Source of the DNA: Sulfurimonas crateris
GTDB lineage: Bacteria > Campylobacterota > Campylobacteria > Campylobacterales > Sulfurimonadaceae
Direction: 5' to 3'
DNA length: 56,921 bases
NCBI GenBank assembly: GCA_945883795.1
Contig: CAMCYC010000010.1
Location: 1 to 56,921, forward strand
In this document: piece after piece, positions 8,919 through 17,269 of the stretch
Numbering within the stretch: the stretch's first letter is position 1
How the letters are laid out: the number at the start of each line of letters is the position of its first letter
The notes under the pieces: generated by a model
Databases searched by the model: none
Told to the model about the DNA's origin: nothing
What the model saw: the letters and a program-made list of their open reading frames with translations, nothing else
Position numbers and translations under genes: made by a program

Positions 8919-9796
8919 AAATAGCAGTTGTAGGTTTAGGTGGCGTTGGAGGATATATTGGAGCAAATTTAGCCAAAACATCTCATGAAGTGGTTGGTTT
9001 TGCAAGAGGTGAGCATCTCGCTCAAATACAAAAAAATGGTCTTACAATCGTAGAAGATAATTGCTCTTGGAATGTCCCTTTGCAAGCAAAAACTTTACAA
9101 GAGGCAGAAGGGATTTTTGATATTGTTTTATTTTGTGTAAAAAGCTACGATTTACAAAACTCATTTGAAGCAATTGATTCTCATGTAAACTCTCAAACAA
9201 TTTTAATTAGTTTTGCAAACGGTGTTTCTCATGGAGATATACTAAGAGATTTAAGTCAATCTATTGTTTTAGATGGTTGCGTTTATATCCTCTCTCACAT
9301 AGAAGAAGCAGGAGTTATTCGTAAAAAAGGGAAAGTTTTTGCTATTGTTTTTGGCGGAGAAAACCAAGCAACACAAACACTCGCTTCTCTTTTTGAACAA
9401 GCCTCATTGCGTGCAAAACTTTCCACAAATATCCAAACTGATATTTGGAGAAAATATATTTTTATCTCCGCTTTTGCAACTATTACAAGCTTTTATGATA
9501 AAAGTATTGGGCAGGTATATGAATATTATTTTGAGGAGATACAAACACTTTTACAAGAGATAGCAAATGTTGCTTTTGCAAAAGGGATAGATATTTTTGA
9601 TGAGGTGCAAAAAGCTTTGGATATTGCAAAAAGTTTGCCTTATGATTCTTCAACTTCCATGCATCTTGATTTTCAAAATAAGAATAAAAATGAGCTTGAA
9701 ATTTTAAGCGGTTTTATAATCCATGAAGCCAAAAAGAAAGGTGTAAAAACCCCATTAATGGAAAAAATGTATAATAAATTAAAGGAGTTGTCATGA
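8915..9796 (+). CDS. panE: 2-dehydropantoate 2-reductase
   Basis: A 293-residue protein with the NADPH-binding GLGGVGG loop at residues 7-13. The conserved features of the ketopantoate reductase family follow: SFANGVSH in the middle and the Lys-containing WRKYIFISA segment before the C-terminal helical domain. It reduces 2-dehydropantoate to pantoate for coenzyme A synthesis in the cytoplasm. The start overlaps the GGDEF/EAL stop (ATGA) and the end overlaps msrA (ATGA), so all four genes from 5501 read as one transcription unit. Family members with other ketoacid substrates exist, so exact specificity is inferred. Confidence 0.85.
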   Translation: MKIAVVGLGGVGGYIGANLAKTSHEVVGFARGEHLAQIQKNGLTIVEDNCSWNVPLQAKTLQEAEGIFDIVLFCVKSYDLQNSFEAIDSHVNSQTILISFANGVSHGDILRDLSQSIVLDGCVYILSHIEEAGVIRKKGKVFAIVFGGENQATQTLASLFEQASLRAKLSTNIQTDIWRKYIFISAFATITSFYDKSIGQVYEYYFEEIQTLLQEIANVAFAKGIDIFDEVQKALDIAKSLPYDSSTSMHLDFQNKNKNELEILSGFIIHEAKKKGVKTPLMEKMYNKLKELS

Positions 9797-10320
9797 CAAA
9801 AAAAAGAGTAGTGTTAGGTGGTGGTTGTTTTTGGTGTACAGAAGCGGTATATCTCAATGTCAAAGGTATTTTAGGCGTTGTAAGTGGCTACTCAGGTGGA
9901 GCAAGAGCAAATCCTAGTTATGAGAGTGTTTGCACTGGAGTGAGTGGACATGCAGAGATAATTGATATTTCGTATGATGAAGATATTGTCAGTTTAAGTG
10001 AAATTTTGGGTATCTTTTTTGCAGTACATAACCCAACAACACTCAATGCACAAGGTGCAGATAAAGGGACTCAATACCGTTCTGTGGTGTATTATGAAAA
10101 TGATGCAGAAAAAGCAATTATTTTGGATTCAATAGCCAAAGCACAAAAAAATTATAATGATAAAATCGTAACAGAAGTTAGCCCTTTAGGTGCAGTATAT
10201 CCAGCTGAGAGTTATCATCAAAATTACTACAACCGTAACCCTTCGCAAGGGTATTGCCAAGTTGTAATCGCTCCAAAGTTACAAAAATTTATGACCTATT
10301 TTCCTCAAAATTTAGGATGA
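9793..10320 (+). CDS. msrA: peptide-methionine (S)-S-oxide reductase MsrA
   Basis: A 175-residue protein with the MsrA active-site motif GGGCFWCTEAV near residue 10 and the conserved GYSGG that follows. The enzyme reduces methionine-S-sulfoxide in oxidised proteins using thioredoxin; trxA and trxB lie at 29160-30943. The start ATG overlaps the panE stop by 4 nt. The length is normal for a single-domain MsrA with no fused MsrB. It belongs with the flavoprotein downstream in an oxidative-repair grouping. Confidence 0.95.
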   Translation: MTKKRVVLGGGCFWCTEAVYLNVKGILGVVSGYSGGARANPSYESVCTGVSGHAEIIDISYDEDIVSLSEILGIFFAVHNPTTLNAQGADKGTQYRSVVYYENDAEKAIILDSIAKAQKNYNDKIVTEVSPLGAVYPAESYHQNYYNRNPSQGYCQVVIAPKLQKFMTYFPQNLG

Positions 10321-10372
10321 TAAAAAATTATGTTACACTTTTTGCCAATAAATATTCAAAATAGGAGATGAT

Positions 10373-11338
10373 ATGAGCCACATGTATAACTTAGCAATCA
10401 TAGGAGCTGGTCCCGCTGGGATTGCAACTGCCGTTGAGAGTTACTTGCAAGGAATAAGAGATATTGTTTTACTTGAAAAAGAGACAAATCATAATGCAAC
10501 AATTCGAAAATATTACAAAGATAATAAACGGGTGGATGTTGATTGGAAGGGTCAAAAAGTGGAACTCGATGGAAGAATCTATTTTGTGGATGGAACAAAA
10601 GAGACCACTTTAGATTTTTTTGATGAAATTATTGCGCATCACTCTGTGGAGCTTAAAACTCATGTCGAAGTGCAAAGTATCGTTAAAAAAGAAAATGAAT
10701 TAGGTGAGCCATTTTTTGAAGTGTTTATGTCTGGTAAAAGTATCACAGCTAAAAATGTGGTGGTAACTATTGGCAGAATGGGAAAACCCAATAAACCAGA
10801 ATATAAAATCCCCCCCGCACTTAAAAAACAAGTTGGTTACACTTTAGATGGGTGTGTTGGAGATGAAAAGGTACTCATTGTTGGAGGTGGCGATAGTGCG
10901 TTAGAATATGCTATTGATTTAAGTAATAAAAATGAGGTTACAATTTGTTATAGACAAAACGCTTTTATAAGAGCCAATCCAACTAACCAACAAAATATTA
11001 CAACTGCGATTGAAGATAAAGAGGTTCGTGCTATTTTAGGGGTAAATATTGAGGGCTTAGAGGAGCATGAGGGAAAAGTCAAAGTACTTTTTAAAGAGTG
11101 TGAAGCAGAAATTTTTGATAGAGTTGTGTATGCCATTGGCGGAACAACTCCAAGTGCTTTTTTGGCAAACTCTGGCATAGCAGAAGAAAATGGAAAACCT
11201 GTGCATGATGCTAATTATGAAACAAATATCGAAGGGCTTTTTGTAGCAGGAGATATTACTCAAGAATCAGGTGGCAGTATCGCTCTTGGACTCAACCATG
11301 GATATGCAATAGCATGTCATATTGAAGGGAAAGTTTAG
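10373..11338 (+). CDS. NAD(P)/FAD-dependent oxidoreductase (YpdA/thioredoxin reductase-like, no CxxC)
   Basis: A 321-residue flavoprotein with an FAD-binding IIGAGPAGIATA loop at residues 8-19, an NAD(P)-binding IVGGGDSALEYA loop near 170, and the C-terminal GLFVAGDIT motif. It resembles thioredoxin reductase but lacks the redox CxxC, as in YpdA/bacillithiol-reductase-like and ferredoxin-NADP reductase-like proteins. Relatives occur widely in Campylobacterota. AGGAG at 10363-10367 sets the start. It sits 52 nt after msrA. The electron acceptor is unknown; a ferredoxin, flavodoxin or low-molecular-weight disulfide are possibilities. Confidence 0.82.
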   Translation: MSHMYNLAIIGAGPAGIATAVESYLQGIRDIVLLEKETNHNATIRKYYKDNKRVDVDWKGQKVELDGRIYFVDGTKETTLDFFDEIIAHHSVELKTHVEVQSIVKKENELGEPFFEVFMSGKSITAKNVVVTIGRMGKPNKPEYKIPPALKKQVGYTLDGCVGDEKVLIVGGGDSALEYAIDLSNKNEVTICYRQNAFIRANPTNQQNITTAIEDKEVRAILGVNIEGLEEHEGKVKVLFKECEAEIFDRVVYAIGGTTPSAFLANSGIAEENGKPVHDANYETNIEGLFVAGDITQESGGSIALGLNHGYAIACHIEGKV

Positions 11339-11439
11339 AACTGTGAAAGATGATGCTTCATTGGCTCAGGTTTGCCTAGAGAATGCCCTTGAGCGTTTCC
11401 AAAATCATAAATTGCTGTTTTAATTCCATAAGTTTGCAT
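11335..11439 (-). CDS. possible 34-residue peptide
   Basis: An uninterrupted small frame on the minus strand beginning MQTYGIKTAIYDFGN and ending MKHHLSQF. AGGAATT lies 8 nt before the ATG. Codon use reads like the neighbouring genes. The stop overlaps the stop of the convergent flavoprotein gene. It follows the AMMECR1-like gene in the same direction after 62 nt, so it could be the last gene of the topA-bioB run. Its ribosome site lies inside an inverted repeat at 11442-11467. No homologue is known to me, and it may be chance. Confidence 0.35.
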   Translation of the reverse strand: MQTYGIKTAIYDFGNAQGHSLGKPEPMKHHLSQF

Positions 11440-11441
11440 CT

Positions 11442-11467
11442 TATAATTCCTATAAATAGGGATTATA
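11442..11467 (-). promoter_or_regulatory. inverted repeat overlapping the ribosome site of the 34-residue ORF
   Basis: TATAATTCCTA and TAGGGATTATA form 11 bp arms with one mismatch around a TAAA loop. Neither side has a following T-run, so it is not a standard terminator. On the minus strand the arm contains AGGAATT, the only ribosome-binding candidate for the small ORF, so the folded RNA would hide it. An operator for a dimeric repressor is an alternative. Confidence 0.4.
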
Positions 11468-11501
11468 GACTAATTTCGTTGAATTGACATACCATGAAAA
11501 T

Positions 11502-11870
11502 TTATAAAATTTGTTCAAATTTATGGGTTTTTAAAATAGATTTATCTTTTTCACTCATGACACCATCGGGTGTAATAAGAAGTATTTCAAGCTCACAGCT
11601 AAGATATTCAGAAGTTGATATTGGGGTGAAATTTTTGTCTTCAAAAGCTGATTTTTTGGCATTGTAGATTATTGATTCAAGAAGTGATTTATCCTCTGAA
11701 CTCCAAGAACCTCTCAATTTATCCTCAAGATAAATATTTACAGTTGTTTTTATTGGCTCATTTAAAAGTGGATGCATACTCAAAAGAGTTTTTTTATCTA
11801 TAGTCCTTTGAGCTTCGAAAACCTCTTGAATTGACTCACGAGCAAGTTGTAATAAAATCGAACGAGACAT
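11502..11870 (-). CDS. short AMMECR1-like protein
   Basis: A 122-residue protein that reads as the core of an AMMECR1 domain. It opens with LLQLARESI, has a strand-turn KLRGSWSSEDKSL where family members usually show LRG-C-I/G, then AFEDKNFTPIS and LSCELEILLITP. Usual AMMECR1 proteins are about 180-200 residues, so this one ends early, and the common Cys after LRG is replaced by Ser. The family's chemistry is unsettled; fusions with Memo and radical SAM partners are known. It follows the antiporter gene by 32 nt in the topA-bioB run. Confidence 0.6.
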   Translation of the reverse strand: MSRSILLQLARESIQEVFEAQRTIDKKTLLSMHPLLNEPIKTTVNIYLEDKLRGSWSSEDKSLLESIIYNAKKSAFEDKNFTPISTSEYLSCELEILLITPDGVMSEKDKSILKTHKFEQIL

Positions 11871-11902
11871 TCCTTACCTCTTAATGAAGATATTTTGAAA
11901 TA

Positions 11903-13078
11903 TTATACCAGACTTTGATTTTTGTCTAGTTTTTTTATTTTGTAAATATTGAGTAATTTTATAATAATCATCACACTAATAACTTGAAAAAGTGCTGCTA
12001 AAATAAAAGCATAATAATGAAGTACATCTATCGAATTTGCATCATAAGCAAGCGTTGCCATCGCAATAAGAAGTGTAAGTGGCATGGAGTGACTCAAACC
12101 CATCAAAATAGAATCGATAAAACCAATCTGTTTGATAAAAACAAGTGAAGCCATAAGTCGTATGCTAATCATAGTAATAGCAATCATAAATGCTTTGAGC
12201 AGAAGTCCTTCCATGCCAAGTGCTTCAAGATTAAACAAAGTACCAATATGGATAAAAAACATAGGGATTAAAAAACCAAAACCATACGAAGCTAGTTTTT
12301 CTGGCAATTCATGTTTGTGTTCAAAAAATGTGGGGATAAAAATACCAGCAAGAAATGCTCCAAAGGCAAGTTCAAGATGCAGATATAACATCGCACCTAA
12401 AAGAAGAAAAAATATCCCCATGGACAATCTAATATCTTGCTCTTTAGTGTCTTTATGTGGCATAAGTAAGATTGAAACCTCGGGAAACCACCAAAATAAA
12501 AGCTGTATAAGATGAAAAAGAACAAACATAAAAAGCGAAAATAAAATTAACGCCATGATACTTTGGAATAACACAAGACCAAAACCTGATTGAAGTGCAG
12601 CTGAAGTGATGGTAAGAAACCCAATACTTATAACCTCCCCTATTCCGCCTGCTGTCATAGAAAGAGCAAGCCAAGGAGTTTTACCATATTCCCTTGCAAG
12701 TGTAGCAATAAGTCCAACTGAAATAAGCGGTAAAAGTACAATAAAAATTTTTCCAAGATTAAGATATAAAGTAAGTGCAATGGAGAGACTATAAAGAATA
12801 AGGGTGTAAAGAAGAACTTTTCGCATGATATATGCAGGTGTTTTGATAACATTTTTGAGATTAATTTCAGTTCCAGCGATAAACATCAGGTATAAAAAAC
12901 CAAGCTTGGCAACAATTTCAAAAAGATGCTCTTCATGAATAAAACCAAAATATCCAAAAACAGAACCCAAAATTATCTCTATAGGGGTTGTTGGAAGTTT
13001 TAAAAGCTTTGCAAAAAATGGGGAAAATATAATGATTAATGAAATAGTAGTTATTAAAACAACATTATTACTTTGCAT
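11903..13078 (-). CDS. cation:proton antiporter (CPA2/KefB-like)
   Basis: A 391-residue, almost entirely hydrophobic protein with roughly 11-13 transmembrane helices. The family pattern is clear: an N-terminal PTTPIEIILGSVFGY segment and a central FGAFLAGIFIP segment. It is expected to exchange Na+ or K+ for protons at the inner membrane. The C-terminal cytoplasmic TrkA/RCK domain of KefB is missing. It starts 3 nt after the bioB stop; this bioB-transporter order is also found in Campylobacter as I remember it. Ion specificity is not readable. Confidence 0.85.
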   Translation of the reverse strand: MQSNNVVLITTISLIIIFSPFFAKLLKLPTTPIEIILGSVFGYFGFIHEEHLFEIVAKLGFLYLMFIAGTEINLKNVIKTPAYIMRKVLLYTLILYSLSIALTLYLNLGKIFIVLLPLISVGLIATLAREYGKTPWLALSMTAGGIGEVISIGFLTITSAALQSGFGLVLFQSIMALILFSLFMFVLFHLIQLLFWWFPEVSILLMPHKDTKEQDIRLSMGIFFLLLGAMLYLHLELAFGAFLAGIFIPTFFEHKHELPEKLASYGFGFLIPMFFIHIGTLFNLEALGMEGLLLKAFMIAITMISIRLMASLVFIKQIGFIDSILMGLSHSMPLTLLIAMATLAYDANSIDVLHYYAFILAALFQVISVMIIIKLLNIYKIKKLDKNQSLV

Positions 13079-13081
13079 AAT

Positions 13082-13927
13082 CTATTGAACTTTTTTAGCG
13101 ACTTCTAACTCTAACGATTCTAGCATCTCCAAATCTTGACTCATCATTCGACCACTCGTTGTAAGATAATTTCCAAGTACAATAGAGTTTGCTCCATAAG
13201 CAAAAATTTCATGCTGTCTTGCACCAAACATCAAATCTCTCCCACCAGCAACCATAATTCGTTGGGCATTTGGAACCATCTTGCGTGTGAGTTTAATAAG
13301 CTCTAACGCTTCATCAATATTGAGTGGATTTGGCTCTAATTCTAACGCTTCATTATGATGGTAAAAATTAATTGGTACAGATGTTGGATTAAGAGAATGA
13401 AGTGCTTCTAACATGGAAATTCTATCCTCTTGTGTTTCTCCAAGACCAAAAATTCCGCCTGTAATAAGCACTAAACCTGATTTATTGACATTTTGACAAG
13501 TTTCATACCGCTCATCCCATGGATGTGTTGTACATATTTGCGGATAAAAATCTCGTGAAGTTTCTAAATTATGATTATACGCTTTTATCCCAGCATCTTT
13601 TAAAACTAAAAGTTGCTCTAAAGTCGCAGTGCCATTACATGCAATCAGTCTAAGTTCAGGGGCTACTTTTGTGATTTCAGAAGCAACATCGCATACAAAT
13701 TGAAGAGTTTTATCTGTTAATCCTTTATCGGCAGTGACAAGACAAAATCCCAATGCACCATTATCTCTAGCGGTGAGTGCTTCTTGTAAAATTGTGTCTA
13801 TTGGCTTTTGTTTATAACGAGGAATATTCGCTTTATAGCGTACACTTTGAGAACAAAATTTACAGTCTTCGTTACATGTTCCACTGTTTATATTACAAAT
13901 TGAACATAAAAATATCTCTTTATCCAT
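13082..13927 (-). CDS. bioB: biotin synthase
   Basis: A radical SAM enzyme with the cluster motif CNEDCKFC near residue 20 that inserts sulfur into dethiobiotin. I place the start at the ATG at 13927 (MDKEIFLCSICNI) because AAGGA lies 9 nt upstream and Campylobacter BioB begins at the equivalent point; an upstream ATG at 13975 lies inside the phosphodiesterase gene. This gives 281 residues, short for BioB but normal for this phylum. The start overlaps the yfcE-like stop by 8 nt. No other biotin genes are in the window. Confidence 0.92.
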   Translation of the reverse strand: MDKEIFLCSICNINSGTCNEDCKFCSQSVRYKANIPRYKQKPIDTILQEALTARDNGALGFCLVTADKGLTDKTLQFVCDVASEITKVAPELRLIACNGTATLEQLLVLKDAGIKAYNHNLETSRDFYPQICTTHPWDERYETCQNVNKSGLVLITGGIFGLGETQEDRISMLEALHSLNPTSVPINFYHHNEALELEPNPLNIDEALELIKLTRKMVPNAQRIMVAGGRDLMFGARQHEIFAYGANSIVLGNYLTTSGRMMSQDLEMLESLELEVAKKVQ

Positions 13928-14450
13928 TGTTTTTAATCCTTTGATAAGAAAAAATTTTCGACTTATATTTTTCATCTTTTTCTTTTCGTGTATAGTAAGT
14001 AACCAAAAATTTATCCGCTAGCACTTCAAGCATTAGAGATTCAGAGATTGGCTTATTTCGAGCGCAATTTTCTCCAGGGTTAATATAGAGTGTTCCATTA
14101 GCGGTAAAATCAAGCAAAAATTCATGCGTATGCCCAAAAATAATCACTTCACTATCAGAACTCATATAATAGGGAAGATGCATGAGTTTAAACTTCGTAT
14201 CTGCTAATTTGAAATAATAAGGCTCTTGTACGAGATTGTAATTTTCATGATACTTGATAAGATGCGCATCGTTATTTCCATAAACAGCGATATATTTGAG
14301 CTTAGATTGCACTAAGAGTTGTAATATTTCAACCTCTACAATATCTCCTGCATGAATCAAAAATTCAGCTCCCTCTTTTTTTAACATCTCAATTGTATCT
14401 TTTGCTTTATTTATTTTTCTATGAGTGTCCGATAGGATACCTATTTTCAT
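13920..14450 (-). CDS. YfcE-type metallophosphoesterase
   Basis: A 176-residue calcineurin-like phosphoesterase with all metal-binding motifs in order: SDTH near residue 7, HAGD near 36, GNND near 59 and GHTH near 108. YfcE/MJ0936-type enzymes hydrolyse phosphodiesters using Mn2+ or similar ions; the physiological substrate is not established. It begins 4 nt after topA and overlaps bioB, so the three genes are likely cotranscribed and coupled. Confidence 0.88.
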   Translation of the reverse strand: MKIGILSDTHRKINKAKDTIEMLKKEGAEFLIHAGDIVEVEILQLLVQSKLKYIAVYGNNDAHLIKYHENYNLVQEPYYFKLADTKFKLMHLPYYMSSDSEVIIFGHTHEFLLDFTANGTLYINPGENCARNKPISESLMLEVLADKFLVTYYTRKEKDEKYKSKIFSYQRIKNNG

Positions 14451-14454
14451 ACTT

Positions 14455-16680
14455 TTATTTTACCTCTTCACGGGGAGTTCTAACCTTACATTTAACACAT
14501 TCATAAATCTCTTTATTTCTATAAACTCGTGGTGCAAGAACACCCGTACACTCTTTTTCTTTACAAGCCAGAGTCGTTGGTTCAAATTTACTTATAAACT
14601 TACATTTAGGGTAGGTTTCACATCCCCAAAAAGCACCTCGGCGAGATTGTTTCCAAAGAAGTTTTCCTCCACATTCAGGGCAAGGAATTTGTGAACTTTT
14701 TGTTTCACCACTCTCCATGCTTTTTGTATTTTTACAATCAGGATAACCGCTACATGCCAAAAATTTACCATTACGACCATTTTTAATTATCATAGGCTTA
14801 CCACATTTTTCACATTTTTCATCGGAGAGTTCCACTGTTACTTCTACTTTATTCCCCTCTGCATCTACTTGTTCTGTGTATTTACACTTAGGAAATGCAC
14901 TACATGCGACAAAGTTTCCAAATTTACCTGAACGGAGTAATAACTCTGCATCACATTTTGGACATTTTCGCCCAAGTGGTGTAGCAGTTTTAAGAGATGT
15001 AATTTTTTCTTTTCCTTGTTCAATTTGTTCCATAAATGGAAAATAAAAATCACTCAAAAGTTTTTGCCAATCCACATTTCCCTCTGCAACCTCATCGAGT
15101 TTTTCCTCCATGTTTGCAGTAAAAGAGACATCTACGATATTTGCAAAATTTTTCTCCAAAATCTCTGTAACCGTAAAAGCTATCTCAGTTGGAATAATCT
15201 GCTTTTTTTCTATGGTTACATAAGTACGACCACTCAGCGTTGCCACTGTTGGCGCATAAGTTGATGGGCGACCTATCCCCTCAGATTCTAGCTTTTTGAT
15301 TAAACTCGCTTCTGAATAACGAGCTGGAGGTTCTGTAAAATGTTGCTCTGGTTTTATAGTTTGAATCTCAATTACATCACCTTCTTTGAGTGTTGGAAGT
15401 AATTTATCTTTGTCTTCATTCCCGATAAGTGCATAAAAACCATCAAATAAAAGTTTTCTACCACTTGCTTTGAATGTGCTTGTTTTACCAACAAAAGAGA
15501 TACTTTGTTGCTCAAAAAGTGCATCATTCATTTGACAAGCCATAAATCTTTCATAAATAAGACGATAAAGTTTAATCTCATCTGTTTTTAAAAATTTTTC
15601 TGCAATCTCTGGAGTAAAACTAAGTAAAGTAGGACGGATTGCCTCATGTGCTTCTTGAGCTCCTTTTGTTTTTTTATCATACGATTTTGGCTCAATTGGA
15701 AGATATTTCTCCCCAAATCTTGCTACGATATTTTCTCGTACTGCTTCAACTGCTTCTTTTGCCATATTAAGTGAATCTGTTCTCATGTAAGTAATAACAC
15801 CCGAAGTTCCATCTGGAGTTCTTACACCTTCATAGAGTGTTTGTGCAACCATCATGGTTTTTTTTGGGGTAAAACCTAATTTACTTGAAGCAGTTTGTTG
15901 CAAGGTTGAAGTCATAAAAGGTGGTGGAGTTGCACTTTTTCTTTGTTTTGTTTCTATTTCACTAATCACAAAAGAATCAGCGTTGACACTTTTTACTATT
16001 TTTAAAGCTTGTGTTTTATTAGTGATGGAGAGTTTTGTTATTTTTTCATTCTCATATAAAACTAAAGAAGCATCTATATTTGTTTTAAAAATAGTATCAA
16101 TACTCCAATATTCCTCTGGTTTGAATGCTTGAATTTCCCTTTCTCTGTCTACTACAAGTTTGAGTGTAGAGGATTGTACACGACCACCTGAAAGCCCTTT
16201 TTGAATTTTTGAGCTTAGAAGTGGAGAAAGTTTATATCCCACAACACGGTCAAGTAAACGGCGAGCTTGTTGCGCATTTACCATTTTCATATCTATTGAA
16301 CGGGAGTTTTCAAGTGCATGATGGATAGCAGTTTTTGTAATCTCATGAAAAACAATCCGAGGAAGTGTTGCAGGGTCTTTTTTTATGGCATGTGCAATAT
16401 GCCAACCAATAGCTTCACCTTCACGGTCTTCATCGGTTGCGATATAGATTTTATCTGCTTTTTTTGCAAGAGCATTTATCTCTTTAACTGTAGCAGCATT
16501 TTCTTTTGCCACAGTGTAAGTTGGTACCAAATGTTTAGTAAGGTCCTCTATACTAATTCCAAAACGGGATTTTGGTAAGTCTCTGATGTGTCCCTTAGAA
16601 GCAATAACCTCATACTCTTTACCCAAAAAGTTTTTTATGGTCCTAGCTTTTGCGGGTGATTCAACAATAATTAAGTTCAA
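14455..16680 (-). CDS. topA: DNA topoisomerase I
   Basis: A 741-residue type IA topoisomerase that relaxes negative supercoils. The TOPRIM domain is at the N-terminus (IVESPAKA, then DEDREGEAIGWH). The active-site Tyr lies in ITYMRTDS near residue 298. Four cysteine zinc-ribbon units end the protein; the first three begin CPKC, CEKC and CPEC, and the last is an irregular CKEKEC with CVKCK. The start ATG has AGGAAAATT upstream. It heads the minus-strand run to bioB and the antiporter. A T-rich palindrome just upstream (16723-16747) would terminate transcription coming the other way. Confidence 0.97.
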   Translation of the reverse strand: MNLIIVESPAKARTIKNFLGKEYEVIASKGHIRDLPKSRFGISIEDLTKHLVPTYTVAKENAATVKEINALAKKADKIYIATDEDREGEAIGWHIAHAIKKDPATLPRIVFHEITKTAIHHALENSRSIDMKMVNAQQARRLLDRVVGYKLSPLLSSKIQKGLSGGRVQSSTLKLVVDREREIQAFKPEEYWSIDTIFKTNIDASLVLYENEKITKLSITNKTQALKIVKSVNADSFVISEIETKQRKSATPPPFMTSTLQQTASSKLGFTPKKTMMVAQTLYEGVRTPDGTSGVITYMRTDSLNMAKEAVEAVRENIVARFGEKYLPIEPKSYDKKTKGAQEAHEAIRPTLLSFTPEIAEKFLKTDEIKLYRLIYERFMACQMNDALFEQQSISFVGKTSTFKASGRKLLFDGFYALIGNEDKDKLLPTLKEGDVIEIQTIKPEQHFTEPPARYSEASLIKKLESEGIGRPSTYAPTVATLSGRTYVTIEKKQIIPTEIAFTVTEILEKNFANIVDVSFTANMEEKLDEVAEGNVDWQKLLSDFYFPFMEQIEQGKEKITSLKTATPLGRKCPKCDAELLLRSGKFGNFVACSAFPKCKYTEQVDAEGNKVEVTVELSDEKCEKCGKPMIIKNGRNGKFLACSGYPDCKNTKSMESGETKSSQIPCPECGGKLLWKQSRRGAFWGCETYPKCKFISKFEPTTLACKEKECTGVLAPRVYRNKEIYECVKCKVRTPREEVK

Positions 16681-16722
16681 ATAATTTTCCTAAATAAATA
16701 AAATAGTACTCTTTTTTTTAGT

Positions 16723-16747
16723 TCGGAAGTGTATCCGATTTTTTTTT
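16723..16747 (+). terminator. plus-strand intrinsic terminator upstream of topA
   Basis: TCGGA at 16723-16727 pairs with TCCGA at 16734-16738 around a 6 nt loop and is followed by nine Ts. It is oriented for plus-strand transcription, although the genes on both sides are on the minus strand. On the minus strand the stem is followed by ACT and then As, so it would not terminate the upstream gene well. Confidence 0.5.
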
Positions 16748-16763
16748 AAATAAAATTAATGAA

Positions 16764-17231
16764 TCAATATCCTCTTGAATCAAGTCCCATGGTCAAAGTG
16801 TCATTTATATATGATTTATACTCAGGATTTAACTCTGACAAGTTTTTATCAAAATAGATAATAAGGTCTTTATTTGTATGTGGATGACGACAAAGTGTAA
16901 ATAAAACATCTCTGTAAATAGTAAAATCTGGATGCGCTCTTAGCCCAATTTTTGGAGGTATTACACCATAATTTTCAATAATTGCTTCAAGTGCTTCTTT
17001 GAGAGCTTTTGTACTTGAATCTTTATCTTTGATGATACTTTGAAAATAGCGTAACTCTAAATTAGAATTTTTTTTCACAGGCACTGATTGTTGGACTCTT
17101 TTTTGTGCTTCCATTTTTTTCTTTTTTTTCTTCTCATTTAATGAAGAAAAGAACATAAACAATAAAATTGCCAAAATGACTATCAAGCCGAGTAGCGATT
17201 TTATAAAGAGAATTACTTCCATAAAGCTCAC
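16764..17231 (-). CDS. membrane-anchored protein of unknown function
   Basis: A 155-residue protein with one N-terminal transmembrane helix (about residues 6-30), a run of six lysines just after it, and a soluble C-terminal domain of about 100 residues with no motif I recognise. The positive stretch predicts that the C-terminal domain is cytoplasmic. GTG at 17231 or ATG at 17222 could start it; no strong ribosome site separates them. It follows the REC-PAS-GGDEF gene by 38 nt and could be part of that signalling run. Confidence 0.7.
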   Translation of the reverse strand: MSFMEVILFIKSLLGLIVILAILLFMFFSSLNEKKKKKKMEAQKRVQQSVPVKKNSNLELRYFQSIIKDKDSSTKALKEALEAIIENYGVIPPKIGLRAHPDFTIYRDVLFTLCRHPHTNKDLIIYFDKNLSELNPEYKSYINDTLTMGLDSRGY

Positions 17232-17269
17232 TTTTTAAGGAATTGTACCTTGTAACGCCTTACTTATTA

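Noticed and set aside
11442-11467. Intrinsic terminator after the AMMECR1-like gene
   Set aside because: The hairpin has no T-run on either side; it fits better as a regulatory structure or operator.
12132-12515. Plus-strand frame of 127 codons over the antiporter gene
   Set aside because: Its composition is a typical complement of a hydrophobic membrane protein gene; no motif or ribosome site.
13928-13975. Longer N-terminus for BioB from the ATG at 13975
   Set aside because: The extra 16 residues overlap the phosphodiesterase gene and have no ribosome site, while AAGGA precedes the ATG at 13927.
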